A stretch of DNA of 32,342 nt, from NCBI GenBank assembly GCA_018268915.1, contig JAFDVQ010000008.1, positions 1-32,342 on the forward strand, read 5' to 3'. Source of the stretch: Acidobacteriota bacterium (GTDB lineage: Bacteria > Acidobacteriota > Terriglobia > Terriglobales > Acidobacteriaceae). The notes under the pieces are model-generated. The model saw nothing but the letters and a program-made list of their open reading frames with translations, had not been told where the DNA came from and made no database searches. Below, piece by piece: positions 7,106 to 15,088 of the stretch (the first letter of the stretch is position 1; each line of letters opens with the position of its first letter). The position numbers and the translations under genes were made by a program.

Positions 7106-9670
7106 TCACATCAGCCGCTGCGCATCCACATCCACCACGATGTTTCTCCGCGGAATCCCCGCCCCATCCGCATGTGCCAGCGCGCCCCGCAGCGCCGCAT
7201 TCAGCGCCTTCCGCGAACTCGCCTTCAGAATCAGATGAAATCGATAGACATTCTTGATCCGCGCAATCGGCGCCGTGCACGGCCCCAGCACACGCACACC
7301 TTCCGGTGTCGTCTTCTGAAACCACTTCCCGATCTCCGCCGACCATCCCGCCGCCTCTTCCAATTTTTCCGACTGAATCAGCACATTCGCCAGCACGCCA
7401 AACGGTGGATAGTGCATCCACCGCCGGTACTTCAGCTCCCGCTCGCCGAACGCAGCAAAGTCGTGCTTGCTCGCCGCCAGAATCGCGTAATGATCCGGAT
7501 AGTAAGTCTGCACCACAACCCGCCCCGGCAGTTCCCCGCGTCCCGCGCGACCCGACACCTGCGTCATCAACTGAAACACTCGCTCCGCCGCGCGAAAGTC
7601 CGGCATCGACAGCGCATGGTCGCATCCCACCACGCCCACCAGCGTCACTCCGTGAATGTCATGCCCCTTCGCAATCATCTGCGTCCCCACCAGCAGGTTG
7701 ATCTCTCCCGAATGCAGCCGCGCCAGCAGATGTTCCAGATCGTGCCGCCCTCGCACCGTATCGCGATCCATCCGCCCGATCCGCGCACCCGGAAAAATCT
7801 CCGCCAGCCTCTCCTCACCCTGCTGCGATCCCGCGCCGAGATAGTACAAGTGCTCGCTATCGCACTCCGGACACTTCGCCGGCACAGTCCGCTTGTACCC
7901 GCAGTAGTGGCACTCCAGCCGCTGCCCAGCACGTGCGATCAGATCTAAGCCACTCGGCTTGTGATGCGTCAACGCGATCGCGCAATTCTGGCACTCCAGC
8001 TTCTTTCCGCACGCTCTGCAGATCACCGCGAACGAATACCCGCGCCGGTTCAGCAGAATAATCGCCTGCTCGCCGCGCTCCAGCGCCTGTCGCGTCTGCT
8101 CCACCAGCGAACGCGAAAACAACTGCTCCTGCCCCGTCTCCTGAAATTCCCGCCGCATGTCGATCAGCTCCACCTCAGGCAGCGGACGGTTTTTCACGCG
8201 GTCGTTCATCTCGATGCGCGTGTACTTCCCCTGCACCGAGTTCTGCCAGCTCTCCAGTGACGGCGTTGCCGACCCCAGCACCACTACAGCGCCTGACAGC
8301 TTCGCGCGCATCACTGCCACATCGCGCGCGTTATACCGTGGAGTCTCTTCCTGCTTGTAGCTCTGATCGTGCTCTTCATCGACAAGAATCAGTCCGAGAT
8401 TCGGTACCGGCGCAAAAATCGCCGATCGCGTCCCCACCACAACCGGCGCCTCTCCGCGATGAATGCGGCGCCACTGCTCCGTCCGCTCTTCCGGTGTCAA
8501 CGCCGAGTGCAGCAGCGCCACGCGCGATCCAAACGCTGCGTCCAGCAGCCCTGCCATCTGCGGTGTCAGCCCTATCTCCGGCACCAGCAAAATCGCCGAC
8601 TGCCCTCGGTCCAGCGCCCGTTGCATCGCCTTTAGATAAACTGCCGTCTTCCCCGACCCCGTCACGCCGTGCAGCAGAAAGGCGTGAAACTCTCCCAGCT
8701 TTGCCACAATCGAAGCCAGTGCATCCAGCTGCGATTCATTCAGCGTCAGAGGTTGCGCCGCCCCTTCAATGCCACCCAGTCGAAACGCCGCCGCGCGCTC
8801 CTCAATGCGAACCAGTTCCCGCTTCACCAGTGTCTGCAGCGTCGACGAAGGCAGTTCCTTCTGTCGCAATTCCGCCAGCGAAAGCTCGCCCCCATTCGCC
8901 GCCAGCTCCGCCATAATCGCTTGCTGCAGCTTCGTCAGCACCGGCAACCGCGCGTCCGCCTCGAGCACAGCGAATCGCTCCGTCCGCCGAGCATCGCGCT
9001 CCACCGCCGACGTCTCCCGCGCAATCAACTTCTTCCGCAGCATCGATGCCAGCACCTGCAGACTCGCCGACGTGGCCAAGCGCAGCGTCGACACCTTCAC
9101 GCGCTCTCCCGCCGCAAGCCGCTCCAGCACCCTCCGCTCGATACTCTGGCCTGTTCCTCCAGAATCAGGCCGTGCCCCATTCATCGAACGTCTTTTGTTC
9201 GATAAGTGGGATTCAGAATCGATCCCCTCATCATTCTCAAACTGTGCCCCATTCATCGCGCGCTTGTTGCGCGATGAATGGGATCCATCCCCATCCAGGC
9301 TCTTCGCCAGCACATCCCGCCCAAGATCCGTGATGCGGTAATAAACCGTCCGCCGCACCTCCGCCATGAGTGGCAACATCGTCCGCATCACTTCTCCCAG
9401 AGGAGCGAGATAGTACCCCGCGATCCACTCCGCCAGCTCCAGCAGGTGCTCTCCGAGCAGCGGCTCATCATCGAGCACGGCCTCCAGGCTCTTCGCTGCA
9501 AACTCCGTCGGCTCCGCAACGCCTGTGGCCGTCACTACCCCAATCAATTTTTCATTTCGAAATGGAGCGATAACGCGCGCTCCTCGCGCCGGCTGCTCAA
9601 ACTCAGGCACCGCGTACGTAAACGTCCGGTCCAGCGGCACCGGCAGCGCGACTTCGCAAAAAGAAGGCAT
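7106..9670 (-). CDS. priA: Primosomal protein N' (replication restart helicase PriA)
   Basis: A protein of 854 residues, longer than the roughly 730 of E. coli PriA. It recognises stalled forks and reloads the replicative helicase. Parts seen: the N-terminal 3' DNA-binding domain (residues 1-105, FCEVALPVPLDRTFTYAVP), Walker A GVTGSGKT (335-342), DEEH (431-434) and GSATPSLES (467-475). Eight zinc-binding cysteines are at 551, 554, 560, 563, 587, 590, 600 and 603. The motifs GTQMIAKGHD and QVSGRAGRG follow. All helicase motifs are intact. A linker at about 125-175, at the edge of the winged-helix domain, holds two copies of a palindromic repeat (9172-9214 and 9244-9286). These encode the related peptides SHSSRNKRAMNGA and SHLSNKRRSMNGA. 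This insertion explains part of the extra length. Confidence 0.97.
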   Translation of the reverse strand: MPSFCEVALPVPLDRTFTYAVPEFEQPARGARVIAPFRNEKLIGVVTATGVAEPTEFAAKSLEAVLDDEPLLGEHLLELAEWIAGYYLAPLGEVMRTMLPLMAEVRRTVYYRITDLGRDVLAKSLDGDGSHSSRNKRAMNGAQFENDEGIDSESHLSNKRRSMNGARPDSGGTGQSIERRVLERLAAGERVKVSTLRLATSASLQVLASMLRKKLIARETSAVERDARRTERFAVLEADARLPVLTKLQQAIMAELAANGGELSLAELRQKELPSSTLQTLVKRELVRIEERAAAFRLGGIEGAAQPLTLNESQLDALASIVAKLGEFHAFLLHGVTGSGKTAVYLKAMQRALDRGQSAILLVPEIGLTPQMAGLLDAAFGSRVALLHSALTPEERTEQWRRIHRGEAPVVVGTRSAIFAPVPNLGLILVDEEHDQSYKQEETPRYNARDVAVMRAKLSGAVVVLGSATPSLESWQNSVQGKYTRIEMNDRVKNRPLPEVELIDMRREFQETGQEQLFSRSLVEQTRQALERGEQAIILLNRRGYSFAVICRACGKKLECQNCAIALTHHKPSGLDLIARAGQRLECHYCGYKRTVPAKCPECDSEHLYYLGAGSQQGEERLAEIFPGARIGRMDRDTVRGRHDLEHLLARLHSGEINLLVGTQMIAKGHDIHGVTLVGVVGCDHALSMPDFRAAERVFQLMTQVSGRAGRGELPGRVVVQTYYPDHYAILAASKHDFAAFGERELKYRRWMHYPPFGVLANVLIQSEKLEEAAGWSAEIGKWFQKTTPEGVRVLGPCTAPIARIKNVYRFHLILKASSRKALNAALRGALAHADGAGIPRRNIVVDVDAQRLM
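9172..9214. repeat. 43-bp palindromic element inside priA, copy 1
   Basis: GTGCCCC, arm ATTCATCGAAC, 7-nt loop, arm GTTCGATAAGT, then GGGATTC. The same 43-bp design as copies at 9244 and 16961. It is in frame with priA and encodes residues about 153-166. Confidence 0.92.
9244..9286. repeat. 43-bp palindromic element inside priA, copy 2
   Basis: GTGCCCC, arm ATTCATCGCGC, 7-nt loop, arm GCGCGATGAAT, then GGGATCC. With the flanking CCC/GGG the stem is 14 bp and perfect. It lies exactly 72 bp from copy 1, in the same orientation and frame, encoding residues about 129-142 of PriA. Confidence 0.92.
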
Positions 9671-9740
9671 GAAGCAGTCTTCAGTTTAGCGACTCACGCT
9701 CCACCATCTTCTGTGCAATCCGGGCCTAAACTTAATTAAG

Positions 9741-9812
9741 GCTGTCATCCTGAGCGAACGGGGCCCCGGACGTTTTCTTCAGTCCGGGGGTGGTGAGCGA
9801 AGGATCTGCTTC
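9741..9812. repeat. TGTCATCCTGAGCGAA-type dispersed repeat
   Basis: Contains TGTCATCCTGAGCGAA, an internal hairpin CCCGGAC/GTCCGGG (9764-9770 with 9783-9789) and the end GAGCGAAGGATCTGCTTC. From memory this is a widespread intergenic repeat type in acidobacteria and some other phyla. It lies between the priA start and the M24-like gene stop. Confidence 0.75.
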
Positions 9813-9871
9813 TTTCACTCCCCGGGCTCTCGAATTACTTCGAAGGCGAGAGTCCCAGATCGAGCCCCCCA

Positions 9872-11026
9872 TCAACGCACCAGCACCCCCGCCGCCGGGT
9901 ACACCTTCCCATTCACCTCAGCATGAATCACCGGCAGCTCCGGCGTCGACGTAAGCCACTCCAATTTCCCGTCGCGCAGAATCACCGTGTCCTCCGCCTT
10001 CCCTCCGCGAATGCTCGGATTCCACGCAACAGCCTGACTGTTCACGATCACGTCTTTTCCGTCAGGAGTCGCAATCCACTCACGCTCGCCATATCCGCTC
10101 GGCCCGCCTTGATGATGAAGCTGCTCCTCGCCCGGGAAACCCTCCGCCGAATACGCCTCTTGCGCCACCCTGAACAGATCCGCCGACGTCGCGCCAACCT
10201 TCGTCGCATCCAGCAACGCCGCATTCACCTGCGCAGCCGACTTGAATCGCGCTCCCAGTTCCGCCGGCAACGCACCAAAGTGCGTAAACCGCGTAATCGA
10301 AATCGCCAGCCCCCACTTGCGCGCACACAGATTCAGCATCGCGTACTTCTGCAGCTTCGCCCCACGCGCCGCCGCATGCTTGTACTTGTAAATCCGATCA
10401 TCCACCGCGTACAGATACACCGAAGGCAGAATCCCGCGCTTCAGCAGATTCCCAGCCGTCAGCGCCTCCAGGTCGTACTCGCTCATCCCCGGCTCAACCT
10501 GCTTCAGCGACTCCACCGTAGCCGCCGCCGTTCCTGCGCCTAGCCACCTGTACCGCGCAATCTCGCTCTCGCCAAGCGATGCGCGCAGCGGGTAGAGGTT
10601 CACCGCAATCGTTCCCGGAACCGGCGTGTCTGATCCAAGCGGCCCGCCCGCAAGCTTTGCTGCTGTCGCCGCCGTATCATCCGCATACCAGTCAAACAGC
10701 ACCGGCTCGAAATCAGTCGCGCCGAATTCTTCGTCATGCAACCGCGGCGCTTCGTTCTTCGTCGTGAAGTAGTACCGCTTCCCTTCCGCAGTAATCAGCA
10801 ACGACGCGACACCTGTCTCGCTCGGCGTCAGCACGCGCACCTCAACCGCCCCGCCCGTCACCCAAGCCACATTCTGATTCCGCCGGATCAGAACGCCGCT
10901 AAGCTTTTCGCGCTGCAGCCACTCCACCACCCGCGCGTGCTTCTCATCCAGCTCCGCATTCCACGCCGCCTCGCTGACAATCGTCTCTCCACCAGCAACC
11001 AGTGCCTTCCCAATCCTCTTCAACAT
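9872..11026 (-). CDS. M24-fold (Xaa-Pro peptidase-like) protein, metal site degenerate
   Basis: A protein of 384 residues with the creatinase/prolidase N-domain followed by a pita-bread M24 domain. Active M24 peptidases bind two metals through D, D, H, E, E. Here the block MLNLCARKWGLAISITRF aligns with the usual D-x-G...GY..D-x-TR but has Asn232 and Ser243 for the aspartates. HHQGGPSGYGERE keeps the His (about 304). NPSIRG has Asn336 for the EP glutamate, and only AEDT keeps its Glu (345). It is therefore unlikely to be a dinuclear peptidase and could have a creatinase-like, metal-free activity or a binding role. The start at 11026 has only a weak GGGGA upstream. It is the last gene of the symporter-isomerase cluster, 111 bp after the isomerase. 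Confidence 0.85.
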   Translation of the reverse strand: MLKRIGKALVAGGETIVSEAAWNAELDEKHARVVEWLQREKLSGVLIRRNQNVAWVTGGAVEVRVLTPSETGVASLLITAEGKRYYFTTKNEAPRLHDEEFGATDFEPVLFDWYADDTAATAAKLAGGPLGSDTPVPGTIAVNLYPLRASLGESEIARYRWLGAGTAAATVESLKQVEPGMSEYDLEALTAGNLLKRGILPSVYLYAVDDRIYKYKHAAARGAKLQKYAMLNLCARKWGLAISITRFTHFGALPAELGARFKSAAQVNAALLDATKVGATSADLFRVAQEAYSAEGFPGEEQLHHQGGPSGYGEREWIATPDGKDVIVNSQAVAWNPSIRGGKAEDTVILRDGKLEWLTSTPELPVIHAEVNGKVYPAAGVLVR

Positions 11027-11097
11027 TTCGATTCATCCCCCAAACATACTCAAGGGACCAGCACTCGACCGCAATCGCGCAGCCACGCTCTGGTCCC

Positions 11098-11143
11098 TCG
11101 TTCCCTAATCCTAATCCCTAGTCCTGATCCCTAGTCCCTAGTC
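11098..11143. repeat. CCCTAGTC low-complexity repeat at a gene end
   Basis: Degenerate tandem repeats of CCCTAGTC/CCCTAATC. On the minus strand this reads GACTAGGGA, and it supplies the TAG stop (11138-11140) of the isomerase gene. A shorter stretch of the same kind provides the stop of the glycosidase at 498. Confidence 0.7.
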
Positions 11144-12562
11144 TTCATCTCCCGGATGATAGTAGCTCTCCCATCCCAGGTACCGCGCAGCCTCGTGAAT
11201 CGACTTCGACACATCGCTGAAGTTTGCCGCCACGTGATGCTCGAATCCCTCGCGGCAAATATGTTTCAGCAACTTTTGCAGCTTTGGAATCTCCGCCACA
11301 CCCGCTCCGCCGAAAGTCTCCAGCGGATCTTCCGTGAACCGGCCCGCACCCGTATAACCGCGCACAATGCCGCGCCGGTCGTCTGTCGAGTAGCGCGCGT
11401 AGCTCATCACGCCCGGCTTCACGCGTCCCACGCATGTTCCAAACGTATTCAGCTTGCCCACGGTGCCTGCAATGATCTCCTGATAGTCCATCTTCACGTC
11501 TTTGAAGAAGTGTTTCGGCAGGTTTGAGCAATGGAAGCACACGCACTTGTTAGGATCGCTCCCGTAATTATTGTTCCAGTCCAGCAGTGCCGAAGGAGTC
11601 TGGCTCGCCAGTGCCAGCATGTACATGCTCAGCGTTCCCGGCACGTCCACTTCGCACGCCGACGGAATCAGCTCATTCGACATCATGCTCATCACCGTGC
11701 AGGGCACGACACCGAAATACTCCTCCATCGATGTCCAGCACTGCACCGCGCTGATCGTCACCGGAGACGTCTTCATCCAGTTCTCGATCACCGCGCCCAG
11801 CTTCGCCATCTTCAACAGCGCATCATCCGGAATTCCCGCTGTCGTTACGTATTTCTTGATCGCCGCCAGTTTCGCCTGTGCCGCATCATCGTTGTCCTTC
11901 ATCCGGTTGATGCGCCCGAAAATCTCTGACAGATCGATGGTCTCGATCGTGATCCCGCTCGTCTCGAAGATCCTCTCCGAATAACGAACAGTGTTGAATG
12001 CCGTGGGCCGCGCGCCGATCGCGCCGATCCGCAGGTTCTTCAACCCCTTCACAATCCGGCACACCGCAGAGAACCACTCCAGGTCCGCCTTGAACTCCGC
12101 CGAATTCACTGCCTCCGTATGCAGCGTCGTCAGCGAGTAGTTGATCCCGTACTGCATCATGTTGTTGCAGCACGACATTTTTCCGCAGAAGCTGTCGCGC
12201 CGCGTCGCGATCGTCATCGCATCTGATCTATCGGGTGTCGCCTGCACCAGCACAGGAACCTTCAACCCCGAAAGCCGGATAGCATCCACAATGCCGCGCT
12301 CTTCGCCGAAGTTCGGCAGCGTCACAATGATGCCGTCAATCTTCTCTGCATTCTTCTTGAACAGCTCCGCGCAGTGCTGAGCCTCGGTATACGTCTCCAC
12401 CGCGCCATACTTCGACTGCTCAGGCCCCAGCACAATCGCGGTAGCTCCAACGCCCTGAAGTACCGAAAGAATCTCCTCCCGTCCCGTCTTCGCCAGATGA
12501 TCGGGAAAGAACCCCCGGTTCCCAACAATCACGCCGAATGTCATCTTTCTTTCCGCTGCCAT
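11138..12562 (-). CDS. L-fucose/L-arabinose isomerase-family protein
   Basis: A cytoplasmic protein of 474 residues in the fold family of L-fucose and L-arabinose isomerases, which interconvert aldoses and ketoses with a divalent metal. Expected metal ligands are visible: Glu304 in PSACEVDVPG, Asp328 in LLDWNNNYG and a His in EHHVA (442-443). The N-domain has the typical GIIVTLPNFGEE (about 77-89), followed by VPVLVQATP. The start at 12562 is well supported by AAAGGAGC eight nucleotides upstream. It lies 34 bp after the small membrane gene, in a cluster with a sodium symporter. This suggests uptake and isomerisation of one sugar or sugar acid. The substrate is unknown, and the family includes members of unproven activity. 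Confidence 0.85.
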   Translation of the reverse strand: MAAERKMTFGVIVGNRGFFPDHLAKTGREEILSVLQGVGATAIVLGPEQSKYGAVETYTEAQHCAELFKKNAEKIDGIIVTLPNFGEERGIVDAIRLSGLKVPVLVQATPDRSDAMTIATRRDSFCGKMSCCNNMMQYGINYSLTTLHTEAVNSAEFKADLEWFSAVCRIVKGLKNLRIGAIGARPTAFNTVRYSERIFETSGITIETIDLSEIFGRINRMKDNDDAAQAKLAAIKKYVTTAGIPDDALLKMAKLGAVIENWMKTSPVTISAVQCWTSMEEYFGVVPCTVMSMMSNELIPSACEVDVPGTLSMYMLALASQTPSALLDWNNNYGSDPNKCVCFHCSNLPKHFFKDVKMDYQEIIAGTVGKLNTFGTCVGRVKPGVMSYARYSTDDRRGIVRGYTGAGRFTEDPLETFGGAGVAEIPKLQKLLKHICREGFEHHVAANFSDVSKSIHEAARYLGWESYYHPGDED

Positions 12563-12596
12563 CTTTCAAGCTCCTTTGAAATGCCGCACTAATCCG

Positions 12597-12815
12597 CTAA
12601 CCGTTGCGGCCCGGGCGAAAGCGAATACCGTAAAAAAGTCCAAGAATCAACATCCCGCCGCCCCACCAAACTGAAGCATGCAGGTTGGCCAGAACCACAT
12701 TGGCCAGGTGTCCTGTCGCGAGTTCGTACAGGCCGTAGCAGAAAATCATCGCTCCGTACACTGTGAGCAGAATCCCGATAAAGAACCAGATCGAACTATG
12801 TCCCGTTGTAGTCAT
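12597..12815 (-). CDS. Small two-helix membrane protein, symporter-linked
   Basis: 72 residues with hydrophobic segments at about 9-32 and 48-63 and a basic C-terminus (GIRFRPGRNG), predicted to lie in the inner membrane. It has a good ribosome-binding site (AAGGAGACGAG before ATG). It starts 9 bp after the symporter stop and ends 34 bp before the isomerase start, so it is almost certainly co-transcribed. Small partner proteins are known for some solute:sodium symporters (for example YhdT beside PanF, and DUF4212). A similar accessory role is my inference. I do not recognise the family. Confidence 0.8.
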   Translation of the reverse strand: MTTTGHSSIWFFIGILLTVYGAMIFCYGLYELATGHLANVVLANLHASVWWGGGMLILGLFYGIRFRPGRNG

Positions 12816-12824
12816 CTCGTCTCC

Positions 12825-14612
12825 TTACCAGAAATAAACATTCAGCGCGCAGAACATCACGATTGCCACTGCAGTCCAGAACCACTCGTTCTTATAAATC
12901 GGAACAGGCTCTTCCTCGGGAATCTTCGTCGCTCCGTAGACCAGCCCTTCCAACTCAGCAGCCGGCTTCGGCTCTGTCGCAAGACTGACACCGAAGTTGA
13001 CACCCATCGCAACGATCACCGACCACAGCGCGCGGTACATGTTCTCGGCCATGTCCTTCGCGTCCGGCGAAAGCGCCACATACCTCAGCGCGTGCGGATC
13101 AGCCTTCACCCACGCCCAAAGCCCAACCGAAGTCAATGTCCCCAGCAGCAATCCCCAGAAGCCGCCGGCCTTCGTCGCCCGCCTCCAGAACATGCCCACC
13201 AGCACCACGCCCAGCAGCGGTGAGATGAAGAAGCTGAAGAGCGCCTGCACGTAATCCATAATTCCTGCCGCGCTCATCACCATGTAAGCGGTTCCGATCG
13301 AAACCACAACACCCAGAATCGTCGCCCACCGCCCAATCGTCACAAGGTGTTCATCGCTGGCGTTCTTCTTGATCAGCGGCTGATAGATGTCGTAGGTCCA
13401 CACCGCCGAGAAGGCGCTGACGTTCCCTGCCATGCCGCTCATGAATCCCGCAATCAGCGCCGTTATGCCGAGCCCCAGCAGCCCCGGAGCCATATATCGC
13501 ACCATCATCAGCGGCAGTACTTCGTTGTAGCTGTGCAGCCCTGAGCCTTCGGTCGCGAGATTCTGCGGAACAAGGTGCATCAGCGTGCCGTTCGGATTCT
13601 GCAGCACCACCAGCCCCAGCAATCCTGGAAGAATCACGATGAATGGCACTGCCATCTTGAAGAACGACCCGATTACCGGTGCCATCCGTGCAGCCCGCAG
13701 ATTGTGCGCCGCCAGAACGCGCTGAACTACGAGGAAGTCCGTCGTCCAGTATCCGAAGCTGATCGCGAACCCCAGTCCGAACACAATCCCCGTCCAGTGA
13801 ATTCCCATTGGGTTGTCGGTAAAGTGGCCCATGCTGCGCCACATATGCGTGTAGTCACCCTGTGCGGTTGCGCCCGACGCAATGTTCTGCGCCAGCCTTG
13901 CCTTGAATCCGCTCCAGCCGCCAGTCTCCACCATGCCGATGATCGGCACCAGCAGCGCGCCGCCCCAGATCAGCATGAACTGCAGCACCTCATTGAAGAT
14001 GGCCGACCGCAATCCGCCCAGCGCCACATACGCTGCCACCGCCAGCGACGAGACGATGATCGAGAAGTTCAAATCCCAGCCGAGCACCACCTTCATCACC
14101 TCGGCCATCGCGAACATGTTCACGCCGCTCATAAGCACCGTCATGAAGGCGAACGAAATCGCCGACACCACGCTCGCGCCCTGCCCATACCGCAGCTTCA
14201 GATATCCCGGCACGGAGTGCGTCTTGCACACGTAGTAGAAAGGCATCATCACCATGCCGAGAAACAGCATTGCCGGAATCGCGCCGATCCAATACCAGTG
14301 CGCCGCCAGAATTCCGTACTGATACGCCGACCCTGCCCAGCCCATCAGTTCCAGCGATCCCAGGTTCGCCGAAACAAAACTCAGGCCCGCGATCCACGCC
14401 GTCATCTCGCGTCCGGCCATGAAGAATTCTTCGCTGGTGTTCGCCTGGCCCTTCAGATAGAAGCCGATCCAGATCACCATCGCGAAATAGATCACAATCA
14501 CTGCAATATCGAGCGCACCCAGCCTGGCCAGAGGAGAAGTCGCCAGTGCGAGTAACGAATGCGCGTCAATCTGGGGAATAGACATGCCGCCGGTCGGGAC
14601 TATTTCGTACAT
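12825..14612 (-). CDS. Solute:sodium symporter (SSS family)
   Basis: 595 residues with about 13-14 membrane helices. Family features include the start of the first core helix (LGALDIAVIVIYFAMVIWIGFY), TSEEFFMAGREMTAWIAGLSFVSANLG, GGLRSAIFNEVLQFMLIWGG, FGYWTTDFLVVQRVLAA and ALIAGFMSGMAGNVSAFSAVWTYDIYQ. The last contains the region that usually helps form the second sodium site. It would import a sugar, sugar acid or similar solute with sodium, and the isomerase in the same cluster points to a sugar. ATG at 14612 has AGGTGACGG upstream, while 14585 (MSIPQID) is an alternative. It is the first gene of the cluster. Confidence 0.93.
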   Translation of the reverse strand: MYEIVPTGGMSIPQIDAHSLLALATSPLARLGALDIAVIVIYFAMVIWIGFYLKGQANTSEEFFMAGREMTAWIAGLSFVSANLGSLELMGWAGSAYQYGILAAHWYWIGAIPAMLFLGMVMMPFYYVCKTHSVPGYLKLRYGQGASVVSAISFAFMTVLMSGVNMFAMAEVMKVVLGWDLNFSIIVSSLAVAAYVALGGLRSAIFNEVLQFMLIWGGALLVPIIGMVETGGWSGFKARLAQNIASGATAQGDYTHMWRSMGHFTDNPMGIHWTGIVFGLGFAISFGYWTTDFLVVQRVLAAHNLRAARMAPVIGSFFKMAVPFIVILPGLLGLVVLQNPNGTLMHLVPQNLATEGSGLHSYNEVLPLMMVRYMAPGLLGLGITALIAGFMSGMAGNVSAFSAVWTYDIYQPLIKKNASDEHLVTIGRWATILGVVVSIGTAYMVMSAAGIMDYVQALFSFFISPLLGVVLVGMFWRRATKAGGFWGLLLGTLTSVGLWAWVKADPHALRYVALSPDAKDMAENMYRALWSVIVAMGVNFGVSLATEPKPAAELEGLVYGATKIPEEEPVPIYKNEWFWTAVAIVMFCALNVYFW

Positions 14613-15088
14613 TCCGTCACCTGAATGTCATCCATTGAACTCAAAAAACTGTTCCAACATTCGCGCTTAGTAAATGGCTTTAGTCGGTACTTTGTCAAAC
14701 ATTCCTTGCGCCGGCTGCAAAACTCCCGCGCACGCCTCTCAACCCCATACTTCCAACAGGCTGATTTTCCGGGATACGTTTTCTCGACGGAGTCTAACAC
14801 AGCCGGGCATTCCCGCAATAGGACAGATGGCCTTGGATGCCCGCCTTCTCTAGCTGCGTCAGGCAAGATCTCTTATCACCACATTTCCCTTCATTTCTTC
14901 CTTGTTTGTTTATGCATCCGGGCGCTAACTTGAGTCATGAATCTCTTCCCCGGGGTTCCCACAGACGGGTCGTTGTCCGTGGGGTGGTCATTCCCCTACC
15001 CAACCAGTTCTGTTTCCCTCGCGCATCCTGACCTGCGCACCCAGTTGATCCCCGCTCACCTCCATTTCCAACCAAAGGAGTCCTGCCG
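14613..15088. other. Divergent promoter region
   Basis: About 476 bp between the symporter and the Tat aminotransferase. It should hold both promoters. An imperfect hairpin CCCACAGAC/GTCCGTGGG lies at about 14958-14983. Open frames here have no family resemblance. Nothing else is recognised. Confidence 0.6.

Noticed and set aside
7100..9739. Several long plus-strand frames opposite priA
   Set aside because: They are shadow frames, because the minus strand encodes a complete PriA with all motifs.
12678..14555. Plus-strand frames opposite the symporter
   Set aside because: His/Arg/Gln-rich shadows of a membrane-protein gene.
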